Assembly (NCBI RefSeq): GCF_029784165.1
Contig: NC_073695.1
Span: forward strand, 88,667,902-88,731,901
Length of the DNA stretch: 64,000 nucleotides
Reading direction: 5' to 3'
From: Wyeomyia smithii
Lineage: Eukaryota > Arthropoda > Insecta > Diptera > Culicidae
Below, one piece after another: positions 24,437 to 36,061 of this stretch. The number at the start of each line of letters is the position of its first letter. Position 1 is the first letter of the stretch. The translations under genes were made by a program, and so were the position numbers. The notes beneath the pieces were generated by a model, which saw only the letters and a program-made list of their open reading frames with translations, searched no databases and was not told the DNA's origin.

Positions 24437-24872
24437 GTGCTACATTCCGAATGGGAACTCGACTTTCTGTTGATTTTACCCAGACTTCGTAGCCGACTGT
24501 TAAGTGTACAGGATAATTGCGGGGCTAGCGCTACGATCCTACTGACAATAACAGCACAGACTAACAGACGTAACACTAGAACCTAGCTCCATCCCCACAA
24601 AAAAACGATCATTTTAAAATTTCTAATCCAATAACAGTCCTCGCGCGATTTGCAATTTTATACATATGTTGTAGTTCGTAATTTGACACAGCAGATGGTG
24701 CTACTGTTACTAACGTAAAGTACTGGTATCTACCCGAACGATAATATTTTTGAAAATTTGTTGAAAGTGTTATGTCTGTTAGTCTATGCTAACAGTCTCT
24801 CCCGAGTCAAACTCGAACCTACGACGCTGGCTTGTTAGGCCACCATTATACCTCTAGACAAGCTGGGAAGGT
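24437..24872 (-). mobile_element. tRNA-derived SINE, family C, copy 2, split by a MITE
   Basis: 24437-24554 matches the body of the SINE at 3061-3251 (gctacattcc..., ggataattgcggggctagcgctacg). 24789-24872 matches its tRNA-like head (tctctcccgagtc, gctggcttgttaggcca). The two halves are separated by the MITE at 24555-24788, which carries its own duplication of the SINE sequence. The head is more mutated than in copy 1. Confidence 0.8.
24555..24788. mobile_element. 234-bp MITE nested in a SINE
   Basis: The left end is CACAGACTAACAGACGTAAC and the right end is the inverse of CATAGACTAACAGACATAAC; the match runs about 23 bp with two differences. The host SINE sequence CTAACAG is repeated on both sides (ATAACAG at 24548-24554, CTAACAG at 24789-24795), a 7-8 bp target duplication. 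That size, and CA at the tips, fits hAT or P-type elements; which one cannot be decided from the ends. Confidence 0.8.
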
Positions 24873-24873
24873 T

Positions 24874-25215
24874 CAAAGATGACTAGAACAAGATACCTGA
24901 CTTCCATCCCACGACACCTTTACAACTGTTAGTGCTGCCATCTGATAACCTAAATGCGCATTAAACTGAAGTTATTAGCAAAATTGATTTATCGTGCATA
25001 ATCCACCAGATGAAAATGAAAACTAGATGGGAGCACCATATATTGAAAATTAGATGGCCGCACGTGCAACGATATTGAAAATCAGATGGCAGTACCATAC
25101 AAGGATTTTGAAAAACAAAGTTTCACCTTTCGCCACCTTGCCGTCATTCACGCGTAGCGACAATCGTGTCCGATGCATAGTGCAAGAGTCATGTATCTTG
25201 TACTAGCCATCTTTG
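24874..25215. mobile_element. Family M MITE, copy A (342 bp)
   Basis: The ends are CAAAGATGACTAGAACAAGA and the inverse of CAAAGATGGCTAGTACAAGA, about 30 bp of TIR extending through TACCTGACT. The body repeats 'gaaaattagatggc', 'gaaaactagatggg' and 'gaaaatcagatggc' in a short tandem. Copies B (29639-30044) and C (36062-37625, split) and a diverged piece (about 32640-32790) show it is a local multi-copy family. Confidence 0.85.
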
Positions 25216-26553
25216 ATGGAATACCTGAAGTGCGACTTGCCTCAAGAAAATTTATTACATCTTCACTATCATTTTACACATTTATACATTATCTTTTTAT
25301 ATATTGATTTACACAATAATGCACAGAAAATATTGTAAAGAAACTGTCAATGACTTATGATAATAAGTTTCTGAGTATACTTAGCAATATATGAAGAAGC
25401 AAAACAGCGAAGAAAATTTTGTAGAATGTCATCAATGTTGATTGAAAGTAATGAAAGACAATATCAATATATTTATTAAATTCGTTCGTTTTCTCATAGT
25501 TCAGTTCGTAGATACAATTCCAGATATACAACCAATCGCCGATTGCGGTAAAAACAAAACACAATTTCTCGTTGTAAATGTTCCAATCAACTTATGGTCA
25601 TAAATACCTTGTTTGTATGAGCTGACCCTTTCATAGAACTGAGATACAAGTAAACATTTATCTAAACTATCAAAAAAAACATTCAATGAAATAGAATCGT
25701 GTCACTATGATATTGACACTGTTTAAAGTTTCCATTTTACGAAGCTCTAAATGTTGAATCGTATCACAGTTGCTATCCTACAAACGATCATTTACTTTGT
25801 AATATCCTAGTTCGTTGCTTAAATTATAGTTAAAATAAAGACATTGACATAGCTAGAGAGTCAAGCTAGTGGACAGAGAATAGTTAACTGGAGACCTGAA
25901 TAGACTAACGGTAAGAATCCCTTCACCTGACTTAGTTTCTGACAGTGCTTGTGCAAAAGTAACAATTGATTAGATTCAGCACGATAAATAGCTAGACAGC
26001 TTTAATTGGAAAATAGTTCTATACTTAACAGACAGAGGTTCCGTTCGGCCAAAATTTCATAGAATGGAAGAATCTAGTCGACAAAAATAAATTTCTCCAG
26101 ATTATGGTTTTGAGCAAATCAGGTTGATCTCGAACATTACCTCTGCGATATTAGCGGACAATTGGTAAGGAACAAAAAATAAGATATTGTCCGATGATAT
26201 CTAAAGACAAAATGGAATACCTAAGCTTTCGGAAACACTAGTTACCGTTTCACTGCAAACTTGGGATATATAATACTCTCGTAGATGTCTCGCAGTTGGT
26301 TTAATACCAAATAAAATGAGGTGCTAGTTTAAAAAGTACCTATTTCCACTAGTTGGCACGTTACCCTATGAAATGTGCGATCTTTTTTCTCATTACAGTT
26401 ATCGATCGTTGTTGTTAGTGATTAAGAAGAAAGAATCACAGAAGTCACGCTCTCTGGTACTCGTATTTTCACTTTCATGAACACATCATTTCACGAACAC
26501 ACAAACACACCGTTGCCCACCCATGAACACACTCACACAACAAGAACTTTCGT
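25216..26553. other. 3' flank of the ZP gene; no other gene seen
   Basis: AT-rich sequence without credible ORFs. Positions just left of 26554 should include the 3' untranslated region of the ZP-domain gene; its poly(A) site was not fixed. Confidence 0.35.
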
Positions 26554-28074
26554 TTAGCTGCTATGCGAGAAGGCAGTGTTGGTGTAGGGTCCGCTGTAGA
26601 TCGAACTTCCCGAATTGGAAACGGTCTTGTTACTCCTCCTAGCAACGATGCACATCACCGCGAGGACGACGGCCAACATCAGGCAGAGACCGGCAATGGC
26701 TATGGCAACAGCAAAACTTCGCTGGGACACGCAGATGGCGTCATCAGGAGTCTGTGAAGAAGGAATGTAGAAACGTTTTTAAAATTGGTCGACGTTTGAA
26801 GATTAGCTACCAGATATTAGACCAGATATTTTTAAATAATAGAGTACGATTCGGAATCGCAGTGGAACCCGAAACTAAACTTGATTCCAGTGCCAATGGA
26901 GGCTTCAAAATGTCGTGACTTTTTTTGAACCGTTTTAAGAGGCAATGCAGAAAATAATAAATTTCAAGATGTAGATGCAAATACAAGCATGCCTCCGGAA
27001 AAGCTAAGTATCAAATGCTGCTTAAACTTCGCCAAGCTTTTAATTTTCAAATTTTCACCCTTGTCACACATGACAGTATCCACTATCACTCTTACTATTT
27101 GTTATTGTCTCATGTGCCATGTGAGATTCGAAGAATGTTGGTTATAAAACCGACACTACTTTCTAATTCAGGAGAAAAAAACAATCTAAAATCGACCCAA
27201 TAATAAGAGTGTAGGTACCGTAATTAAAAATATATCGGTCACAATTACGAAAATTGCCATACCTTCTCCCTGAAAACCGAATCTGCATCGTCGCTGATTA
27301 CTTCGGCGTTTTCGTTAACATACAGTCCGGAGAAAACTTCGATGGTCGCCGGAAGTCCTTCGTCGTCGGTTTCTCGCTTTTGCCGCGCCTTACTTCTGCC
27401 TGCACACGATGGAGGCTGCAAAAAAAAACGAAATAATTTCCTCCTCAGCGGTACAAAATTATTCGAACACAAACCTTGTGGCAATTTGGATCATCGAGCG
27501 CACACAACCTCACGTTGCACTGGTAATACACCGAAGTGGTGTAGGGAAACTTGTGCGCTGGGAAGGTAACCGTTGCCTTACTCCGATCGTCGGTGTACTC
27601 GAACGGGCCAAGAATTTCATTGTCCAACGGGCAGCCTTCCTCGTTGACCAACTTTTGCTCGCCCCATCCCAGTCCGTCGCGTACTAAACAGTCGGTGACG
27701 TGCAACCCGTACAGCTCCTGCCTATCGATGTTGATGACCAGAGTCAGCGGGTCTCCGATCTTAACGTTCTCTGCCAATTTTTCGCCGGTGAAAATCTTCA
27801 TGTGGCATCCAGGCATTGGCTTAACCTCGACGTCCTCCTCCGGTGCCGTATGATCTCTATCCAGCGAGCGACCATAATCCCGCCGATCGGTTCCACCTTC
27901 GGCGCTGGTCAATGCCAAGGGTCGATTGTCGTCGTACGATTTTTTCGTTGGTTTCATAGCCGCCTCACGGCTTTTGTAACGGCAGCGCACATGGTAACCT
28001 CGGCCCAAGTCGGTTACCAACTTCAGATGCGGCTGTAGAACGATCGTGTTGAAGAACTCGATTCCTCCATCGTC
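26554..28074 (-). CDS. ZP-domain transmembrane protein, last three exons (5' end outside)
   Basis: An epidermal apical-matrix type protein: ZP-domain proteins polymerise at the apical surface and shape cuticle. Exons are 28074-27475, 27415-27263 and 26751-26554, all joined in phase 0 with GT-AG introns of 59 and 511 bp, giving 316 residues and TAA. The first exon opens inside the ZP module (EFFNTIVLQPHLKLVTDLGRG, then HVRCRY) and carries the ZP-C part with GCHMKIF, HVTDCLV, EGCPLD and YYQCNVRLC. The second has the eighth cysteine (PPSC) and a furin-type site KARQKR at 27374-27391. The third has a 25-residue membrane helix (26641-26715) and a short tail ending YTNTAFSHSS. This fits the Drosophila neo/nyo/mey/tyn/dusky-like group; the orthologue cannot be fixed. 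Signal peptide and ZP-N must lie to the right. Confidence 0.88.
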
Positions 28075-29092
28075 CTAAAATGAAAGAAGAAAGCAGAAAG
28101 TTAAATAATGCTTTATTGTCTAATCAATTTCATTAGCCACAAAAACCATTAAGTAGCATGAAACGACAAAAACTAATTGGAGTAGATTCACGAATCTCTG
28201 ATGGTAGACCGAATCGTTCCACAAACATAACAAATGCGAACAATTCGTCAGACGAGGAGAAGAAAAATGGAACAACTGAAGTGTTGTCGTACTCGAAAAT
28301 TAGAAAAGAAAGAACCCGTTTAAGAGAGCGATTGATGAATTAGCACAAAGTGAATTATTCCATCCAATCAACAGCTGAGGCCGTTAGACAAATAACCTCG
28401 AGATTGGCTCTTTGTGGCACCGTTCTTGACATTCAAATTGATTCGTCATTCCCATTGGGAGCGGAATAACGGATGGTCGAGTGTTCGAACAGAATAATTT
28501 TTCATGATATTAGGCTTGCAGCATCGCCGGCTAATACGTCCCCTTAATGGTTGTTGTAGAGTATAAATTATATTTTAGAAAGTTAAACGACGAAACGAAT
28601 GAAACTACTCAGTAATAGTTTTATAACGAATCCATGTAGAGGTTGAACAATCATAAAAGTAGATAGGTACAACACGATAACAGTAGACAAAGGCAACAAA
28701 GTTTAAACAATATATTATGGCGGAATGCAACTAAAACTATTACGAAGGATTTTATGCTATTTATCAAGCTGTAGCCACCTCTCTCGGATTTCAAAAAATC
28801 GATTTATGACATAATTTAAGCAGCAATGCATACCACATATGGTAAAAATTAATTTTCATAAAAACTTCTTTAAAGGTCCAGCAGGCGAAATTCCGGACAC
28901 GATAATCTGATTTATTCTAACTCTCTTTCCGTTTGGATTTTTTTCAGTTTGGATGCAGTTTTACCCATTTTCGTTAGTATGTGCTTCACAATTGACCAGT
29001 GGCTTGAATATTTTTTTTCAATTTGCCTTGGAACACTGAGGTAAAACCGACCAGAATTTTTTACAAACTCATTACATTTTTTGTCTTATGAT
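28075..29092. other. Probable intron of the ZP gene; no exon seen
   Basis: This should be intron sequence upstream of the ZP-C exon. I looked for a ZP-N exon on the minus strand and found none. The open frame at 28158-28343 on the plus strand has no recognisable content. Confidence 0.4.
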
Positions 29093-29522
29093 TAGGCTGA
29101 CCAGATTTCCTCGGGATAAAAACGGAACAACTGGGTTCAAAAACAGTACACATGATAACATTTATTTTTGAATTTTTTTTCCAACCAAAGCATGCAAACA
29201 ATTATTCATTGCTTCGATGAACTTACCCGATCCTGAAAAGTGTAATTTTATGCAATGAGTTCCTGAAATTTGTTACATGATGATCGAAATGTTGACTAAC
29301 AATTATCATGGTCTCAACTCTCAATCGCGACTTTTTAGTCTGTTCCCGATAGGGGATGTCCTTCCAGTAGTGCAGTACTGTCAGGAAGGCACAAACGTAT
29401 TACTGAGATATTAAAAGAATCCTGGCTGCTTGGAAACTTGTTTACAAAATGACAAAAAGACGGGACAGTTAGAAATAGTCGAAAAACGGTACTGTCCCGT
29501 TCAAAACGGTACGGTCAGCCTA
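29093..29522. mobile_element. 430-bp hAT-type MITE with perfect 8-bp duplication
   Basis: The ends are TAGGCTGACCAG on the left and the inverse of TAGGCTGACCGT on the right. CTTATGAT is present exactly on both sides (29085-29092 and 29523-29530). The interior contains ACGGGACAGT-type strings near both ends (cggaacaactggg, cggtactgtcccg). An 8-bp duplication with TAGGSTGACC termini is characteristic of hAT MITEs. No coding capacity. Confidence 0.9.
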
Positions 29523-29546
29523 CTTATGATTTACATTTAATATTTA

Positions 29547-30151
29547 GTAAAGTGGGCTTGTAATTCCACGAGAATGCGAAAAATGAACAAGGATAGAAGG
29601 TGTGACTTAGGCTCAGAAATTTTTCTCCTGAGCCTAAGCGAAGATGACTAGAACAAGATACCTGACTTCAAGTTTTTTCATACATTTTGCCTATGACATG
29701 TTTACAACGGTTAGTGCTGCCCTCAGATGGCTTAAATGCGTATAAAACTGTGGTTATTACTTTTAGCAAAATTGATCTATGGTGCATAATCCGCCAGATA
29801 AAAATGAAAACTAGATGGCAGCACCATTTGAGAATATTGAAAATTAGATAACCGCACGTGCAACGATATTGAAAATTAGATGGCGGACCATACAAGGATA
29901 TAAAAAAATTACTTCACCTTTCGATACTTTGCCGTCATCATCAAATCATCAGTATACAAATTAGTTCGACTTTCGTTCACGCGCAGCGACATTCATGTCC
30001 GCTGCATACTGCAAGAGTCAGGTATCTTGTACTAATCATCTTTGGTCTAAGTCATTCTTTTTTCTGGAAAATTTTCTTGTAAGTCTAAGTCACACCTTCT
30101 GTCCTTGTTTTTTTCGCGTCATCGTAAAACTACATACATTGCCCACTTTAC
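29547..30151. mobile_element. Inverted-repeat MITE split by a family M element
   Basis: Left arm 29547-29638 and right arm 30045-30151 are inverted copies: GTAAAGTGGGC at the tips, then 'aacaaggatagaaggtgtga' with 'cttag' further in. The family M copy B sits between the arms and duplicated 7 bp of this host element (GCCTAAG and GTCTAAG). Removing it leaves a hairpin element of about 195 bp. Confidence 0.8.
29639..30044. mobile_element. Family M MITE, copy B (406 bp)
   Basis: The ends are CGAAGATGACTAGAACAAGA and the inverse of CAAAGATGATTAGTACAAGA. It has the same body as copy A, including 'ggttagtgctgcc', 'gcataatccgccagat' and 'gaaaactagatggc'. It is longer than copy A because it retains an extra block near 29940-29980 (catcagtatacaaattagttcga) also found in copy C. 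A 7-bp duplication with one mismatch brackets it. Confidence 0.85.
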
Positions 30152-30189
30152 CGACCAAAGAAGGCAATTCCCACACTGACCCCGAAAAT

Positions 30190-30855
30190 TTAATATTAAC
30201 TTCTTTTAATATTTTTAGAGCCAAAACGGTTTGCTCGATCGGTTTGACGCCCTCGGCAAAGTTGTAGATAAAAATTTCGTCTCTTCAAAAAAAATATACA
30301 CTCTAAAATAATTGTTTTTTTTTGTGAAAAAGACTTAAAATAAAAATTAAAAATTAATTATCTGAAAATGCACATATTTTAAAAATATAATTTTTTTGTT
30401 ACAAAAACTACAAATAAAAAGCAATGAAATCGTTCAAAAAATATAACTTTTTTTCCCTGATTTCTCCATGATCGGGCCAGTTACATTGTTTAGGTCATCT
30501 TGTATAGTTAAAAAAAAAATTTAAAATGGGCTCTTTTAGATAATTAAATTTTTATTTTTATTCAACTTTTTTTCACAAAAAGAAAAGATTTTTTTTTAGA
30601 GTGTATATTTTTTCGGAAAGACAAAGCCACTATCTACAACTTTGCCAAAGACGTCATACCGATCGAACAAACAGTTTTAGCCCTAAAAATATTTGTAATC
30701 ATCAATACCTTTCCAAAATAGCATTTTTCAATAGCTTCTCAAAAATGAGTCGTGTTCCAAAAAATTAAACAAATAGCACAAAATGGCATCTTTTGCCTAT
30801 AGAAACGTCTATGCAAAGTATCAGCCAAATCAAAAATGACAATTGAAAAAAAAAA
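30190..30855. mobile_element. Palindromic repeat unit, copy 1
   Basis: About 30190-30310 and 30595-30700 are inverted copies (caaagttgtagata, cggtttgctcgatcgg versus ccgatcgaacaaacag). Both cross into TACACTCTAAAA at the inner edge (30300 and 30605). The right side runs on through 'atggcatcttttgcctata' and 'cgtctatgcaaagt'. The same unit recurs inside the 46598-49172 element and as a fragment at 57430-57700. AT-rich, non-coding. Confidence 0.7.
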
Positions 30856-31092
30856 TACAACTGGGACATTTTGTGTGGAGCTGCTCATTTGCAGGTTTTC
30901 CAGTCTGCCTCTGCCAGACGATTGTCAGACCTTTCCCTATTAGTGTCACATGAAATAAATTCCGCAGGTGCTAACTCTAAAAGCTCATAGTCAGGCATTG
31001 TCACATAACAGGATTTGGGACGTGCTCGCTCCGGTGAAGTAATTATGTAAATTTAATAAATCGTCCTGATAACATTGGTCAACACAAGTGCA

Positions 31093-31353
31093 CTCCAAAA
31101 GCTCAAACCGGGAAAGATTATAGCTATTCAACCATTTCTGTAAATTTTGGTGCCCTAGCCACTAATTTTTTTTTTCAGAGACTTAAATGAGTTTTCTCTT
31201 GAACATAACGTTGGAGCGACGAACCCGGCAAGCAATTACTATACGAACTCTCGCGTAAGTTGAGGTGTTTTGATAATGGGCACCAAAATTAAAGTGGGAA
31301 TGGTTGAATATATTCTTTCATTTTTTTTCGGTTTGAGCTTTTGGAATGCATTT
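31093..31353. mobile_element. About 260-bp hairpin element
   Basis: Left arm 31093-31165 and right arm 31276-31353 are inverted copies: 'ccaaaagctcaaaccg' at the tips, then 'attcaaccat' and 'ttttggtgccc' inside. The centre has a T-run. No duplication was identified. It is probably a MITE. Confidence 0.65.
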
Positions 31354-32141
31354 TTTTTTTCATTTTGTCGACAAGTGTAATCGATGCCCATAGTGTTTCT
31401 ATATTTGTCAGCAAAATTTTGAAAAAATTGCTTGTATGCCTTACTGGCAGTGTTTTCAATGTGTTCGGATATTTCGTTTTAAGCCTTTGTTTTTTTTTTC
31501 AAATTTATTATTTTTTTGTTTTTTAGCTATTTGGGGAATATCCATAAACGACGTAACATTCGAGGGAGGAGGGGGGTTTGCAGTTTTGAGACGAAGGGGA
31601 GAGGGCGAGGGTTCAAGCCAAGCTTTTCCCGCAAATATGAAACTGAGAAAAAAAAATTGGATTTTTTCTAATTGTTCTGTTTTATCACTGTTTTGTCTAT
31701 TCAGGGTCATTTTTATTACTTTTTTGTCTTTTCTTGTTTATTTATGATACAAGGTATGTTTTTGATAGTAAAACTTGCATAAAAATTGTCTTGTGGGAAA
31801 GGGGGTTAATCAAAATTCATATTTTTTCATCATTTTAGCAACAAACATAGTTGCGATTTTTCGAGTGCACAAGTAATGAAGGAAAGTTTCTGAGGTTTAT
31901 CTCAAAAGTGATGAAAAATCACATTGGACTATTATACGTAAATCGCGCAGTATAATTTTCAACTATAAATTTCCATCTCTGAGACTGTTTTGCCTTTATT
32001 AGTAACATTGGACTGCAAAATGTTTTTCTCAATTTTCCCGGAACAAATATAGCTTTTTCGAGTGATTTATCAAGAGTACACGTAATGTGAAGAAGTTTTT
32101 AAGGTTTTTTTTTTCAAAAGTAACGAAAAATTACATGGGAC
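31354..32141. other. AT-rich stretch with a G-run MITE fragment
   Basis: 31530-31620 (ccataaacgacgtaac then g-runs) resembles the MITE at 2760-3012. Two stretches near 31860-31930 and 32040-32140 are imperfect direct repeats (gtgcacaagtaatg...aaaaatcacattggact against gtacacgtaatgt...aaaaattacatgggact). No gene. Confidence 0.4.
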
Positions 32142-32384
32142 TAGGCCCGGATTGAAGAGGGGGGGGGGCAAAGCGAGCAAAGGCCCCGGGCCTTCCGACA
32201 CGAGGGGCTCCTTTAGACCTGGTCCATACGTGAAGACATTGTGAAGACTTTTTTTCTACTCATCACCTTCCAGCAAAACGTTGTCATTTCAAAATTTAAA
32301 ATTTGCTTACCTCTAAATTTGTGTGGGTCTCGCGAGAAGGTCTAATATCTGCCCCAGTCCTCCCAGCACCTAAATGCGGCCCTG
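32142..32384. mobile_element. About 243-bp hAT-type MITE
   Basis: The left end reads TAGGCCCGGATTGAAG and the right end is the inverse of CAGGGCCGCATTTAGG, a common hAT terminus (YAGGGCCGGATTTAG). CATGGGAC precedes and AATGAGAC follows, an 8-bp duplication with two mismatches. It contains a G-run and no ORF. Confidence 0.65.
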
Positions 32385-33106
32385 AATGAGACTGTTATGC
32401 AATTATGGGCAGTACAGTACAGTTCGTACCAGTGAACACCCTGACAGGCTCAAACCAAAAATGGTTTCCAAAACCCGTGCAAGGAAGTTGTACGAGTAAG
32501 TGTTGACTAAGCACAAAGGAAGCATTTCGATGGACTATGAAACAAACGCGAGAATACACTGATGATTTACTGATGATTGTCGTCATTGCATAGATAATGG
32601 AAGATGAAGCAATTTCTTCAGTATTTTTGAACGGTGCTGCCATCTAATTCTCATTCTCATCTGGCGACCTATGCACGATAAATTGATTTTGCTAATAATC
32701 ACAGTTTTATGAGCTTTTAAGAATTCAGCAGCACTAACCGTTGTGTAGCACTGACCTTCGTGAAGGTGGTCGTGTTTAAAACTGGAAGTCACTAATCTTG
32801 CACTTTTATGAACATTAAAAAACGGGCTCACTTAAGAAAAACAAGTTTTTGAACAAAATTTGTTCATGTCCAACACTGTTTTAGGTTGAAAATGTTATGT
32901 GGATCTAAAAAAAAATTTTTTAGAAATTCTGAAAAAAAACTTAGATTTGAGCTTGAAATTGAATTTCGAGTTCTAAATTAAGAGCGTCCTTATGTTTTCA
33001 TAACGATAGCCGCACATAAAGTTTTCAGAAGATTCATAAACTCTGCCAAAAACGAATCATGAAGAACTACAAAGGGTAACGTAATAAACCTCTAGTTGTC
33101 TCTAAA
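32385..33106. other. Degenerate family M piece and gene-free sequence
   Basis: About 32640-32790 is the inverse of part of the family M body: 'ctatgcacgataaattgattttgct', 'cagcactaaccgttgt' and 'ggtcgtgtttaaaactggaagtc' match 36090-36200 in reverse. The TIRs are not recognisable. The rest holds no gene. Confidence 0.5.
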
Positions 33107-33246
33107 CCCTCTAATGCCCAGTGCCGCCTCTAGGCGGTCCTCAGTCGAACCTCTAAAAAGCTTCAATAAGAACTCAAAAAATGTTTATGAGGCTTAATAG
33201 TGATTTTTTCGAAGTCCGTCTAAAAATTAATTTGGGTACTAGAGGG
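33107..33246. mobile_element. 140-bp piggyBac-type MITE, copy 1
   Basis: The ends are CCCTCTAATGCCCA and the inverse of CCCTCTAGTACCCA. The flanks are TAAA and TTGA, decayed versions of the TTAA seen at copy 2. The body contains GTGCCGCCTCTAGGCGG. Copies 2 (38467-38606) and 3 (63476-63613) have the same length and layout. Confidence 0.8.
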
Positions 33247-33250
33247 TTGA

Positions 33251-33982
33251 AGGGTTATATACCTTTTTTGGCGAGAAAAATGAGAGAAGTTTGAACTTAT
33301 TTTTGAGTACATAGCACCATTTTCATTGCATAAAATTGGTATTTTTCTAAAGGTACAGTTTATTAACAACAAAAAAATACGTTTTATTTTGAGATATACC
33401 AATTAGTACTGGAGTAATGGCCGTTTCCCCGAAACGCTATTTTTTTGCAGATGCTTGCGGTGATCCTGATAGAGACTCAGCGGGTCAACCGAAATCAAAA
33501 AACTCATATTTCATTAGTTTAGAACTGTGCCGGGTCCTTGAACGATCCCTTTTATGAGTTTTTTTTTTTCATTGCAAACGGGAACGTTTTTCCCAAAAAA
33601 TGCACGTTTTGAGCGCTAAAAATTGCATTCAATTTTTTTTGCGGCAGAATGTAACTGTATGTTTCAAAAAGCAATCGTTCAAGGACCGGCGAATTTAATA
33701 ACGAAAATTTAAAGAAAAGAGATGAAGGAAATCGGCTTAGTAGTTTTCCCGCAATCAGGATCACGGCAAAGTCATTTTTCGGAAAACAATATTCCGAGAT
33801 AATCGCGTGTAAAGTTTCAAGTTTAGCTTATGCGGCTGTGGCGAGGCGCGTTGCAAATCGCTCTAACTTTCTTTCTGTTGCTGAGATCTTTATGAAAATT
33901 TGTGAAAATGTTCTCAAGATGTTGTATTTGAAGATAATGCAATAAATTTTTTCTCGGTTTTTTGAAAATTAAAAAGGTATAT
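33251..33982. mobile_element. About 730-bp foldback element
   Basis: The outer tips AAGGGTTATATACCTTTTT (33251) and its inverse (about 33963-33982) match well. Inside, 33420-33580 and 33650-33795 are inverted (tgatcctgat/atcaggatca, ggtccttgaacgat/atcgttcaaggacc). A partial relative of 33700-33860 (gcggctgtggcgaggcgcg) occurs at 63285-63430. In both places a piggyBac-type MITE lies within 50 bp. Confidence 0.65.
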
Positions 33983-34890
33983 AACCCCTTGAGATGACAT
34001 CATGTATCGAACTTTGACCAAATATTCACATATTTTATTATATTTTTTTTACAGAATTGTGCGACTTTTACAGGCTCATATTTTTGCCGTAGATTGTTAA
34101 GCACTTTTTTTATATAAAACATAGCTATTTAAAAATTGCGAATTTTCATACAAAAGAGTTTTTTTCATTACATTACAATACAATAAACAACTTTTTTATT
34201 TGGAACTATAACGGGAAAAAAATTCAACAGAAATATGGATTTCTATGTGGCTGATAACTTTGTCGAATATTTGAGATATGGAGAAAATCCTGAAAAAAGT
34301 TATGTTGAATGAAACTTTTTTTTTTTTTTCAAGTATAAGATATAAAAATTTGACATCCTCACCAAAGTTGCTAGCAAAAGCATTTGCTACAACTTTTCCG
34401 AAGATGATTATCTCACTGTCCCAAAAAATTAATTCTTCATATCACTTCTATGTGGAATAATCACTAAATTGTTCATTTCCATAAAAAGTATATTCCTAAA
34501 AAATGTGAGGATCATGAATTAAGAGCACGAAATCATCAAAATAAAACACTGTGCAGCTCTTCAAAATAAAACTTTAATATGTTCAAATTTCTATTCCTTT
34601 TCACTGAAATAAATTAATTTAAATTCTTGTTTTAATTCTTTCATCAATTAGTTGCTCTGTACTAATAGAGCTCTAGAGGAGAGGTAATACTACTTCTAGA
34701 CTCTTAAGCAAGATTTAATACCCTTGCGATTCGCCTAAGATTTCAACCAATAACGTCACAAGGCGTTTTTTCCAGTGATACATAGAATTCACTATCCTTT
34801 AGATTATTGTTATTAGAAAATCATGCAATTTATCTGATTCCATTCTTTGTACAAAACTTTGTAGATCCTTGAAAATTATTTGTAGGGACA
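33983..34890. other. AT-rich gene-free stretch
   Basis: I see no coding sequence, RNA or clear repeat boundary. Confidence 0.4.
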
Positions 34891-36061
34891 ACTTTTTCCA
34901 GTGGCGTAGCTATGGTTTGGTGGGCCTGGTGCGGTAACAAAAATGTGGGCCCCCAATGAAAATGACTGGGTAGTTTTTTCTTTCATGAAAGGAATTGAGA
35001 GAAACAAAAAAAATAGTTTTTTATACTTTTTTATTCCGTTTTCCGCAAAATCGAAAATAAGGTTAATTTATATACTCACTTTCCGTGCTTTTTAATTGGC
35101 AAAATAAGAACTTATATAGTCGAACGCGGATTATTTTCCTTGCTCTGTTTTATGTTAGCAACACAGATAGGGGAACTGTTCCATTGTTCATCTCAGCCCA
35201 TAATTATAAAACGAAAACTCAATAGAAAACTAGAAAAAACGCATATTTTCTAACTAAACCAATCAACTAATCCATGGAATGGATTCTTATTAGTTCACTT
35301 TAGATATCTCATGAAGTAGAATCCTCAAAAACTCACCTAAAATCTCTGAATTTGTTATTAAAGTCGGGTATCTATACCTAAAAACTCATTTATTTCGATC
35401 ATCTAACCTAGAAAACGAAATCTACCCATTGCTCTATACGGTTACAACCTATTCATTCAGCAGCCAACCAAATGTTTTTCATCATTTGCGGACTACATTT
35501 TGTATTAATCACTAGTCACTCACTACACTAAGAATACTTTAATTTTCAAAATGTTCATTTAAAATTTTTAAGAACAAGCTCTAAATTTGAATAATTCCAA
35601 CATAATTGACATAAATCAACAGTACTGCAGTGGATACCTAGACTACCAATTTGTGCATAAACAACTACAGTGGATACCTAGGTAACCTACTACGACGGTA
35701 TGCGGCAACGTTCATTAACAAAGTGGTCAATATGTGTGATGAATATGGGGGCGTCGTGAGATGAATAATTAAGCAGTGGTTTAGGTGAGATGAGTATGGG
35801 AATGTTGTGGAAAATGGCTTGTTTTACAAAATTCAGGATAAAACCAACTAAGTTTACCAAATTTCCATTGATGGGCGATTCTATGAGAGCATGTAATCAT
35901 ATTTTGCTTATTTGTTCAACGATTTCGTGTAAATCTGGTGTTTACTCCATGCATTCTTCGTGAACGTCGGCCTAATGAGATGAATAATTAAACAAATACC
36001 CTAGACAGCGTTTTCAGCATCGCAAAAAATCGCTCCTTTATTACGTGTTTCCACGTTGCAT

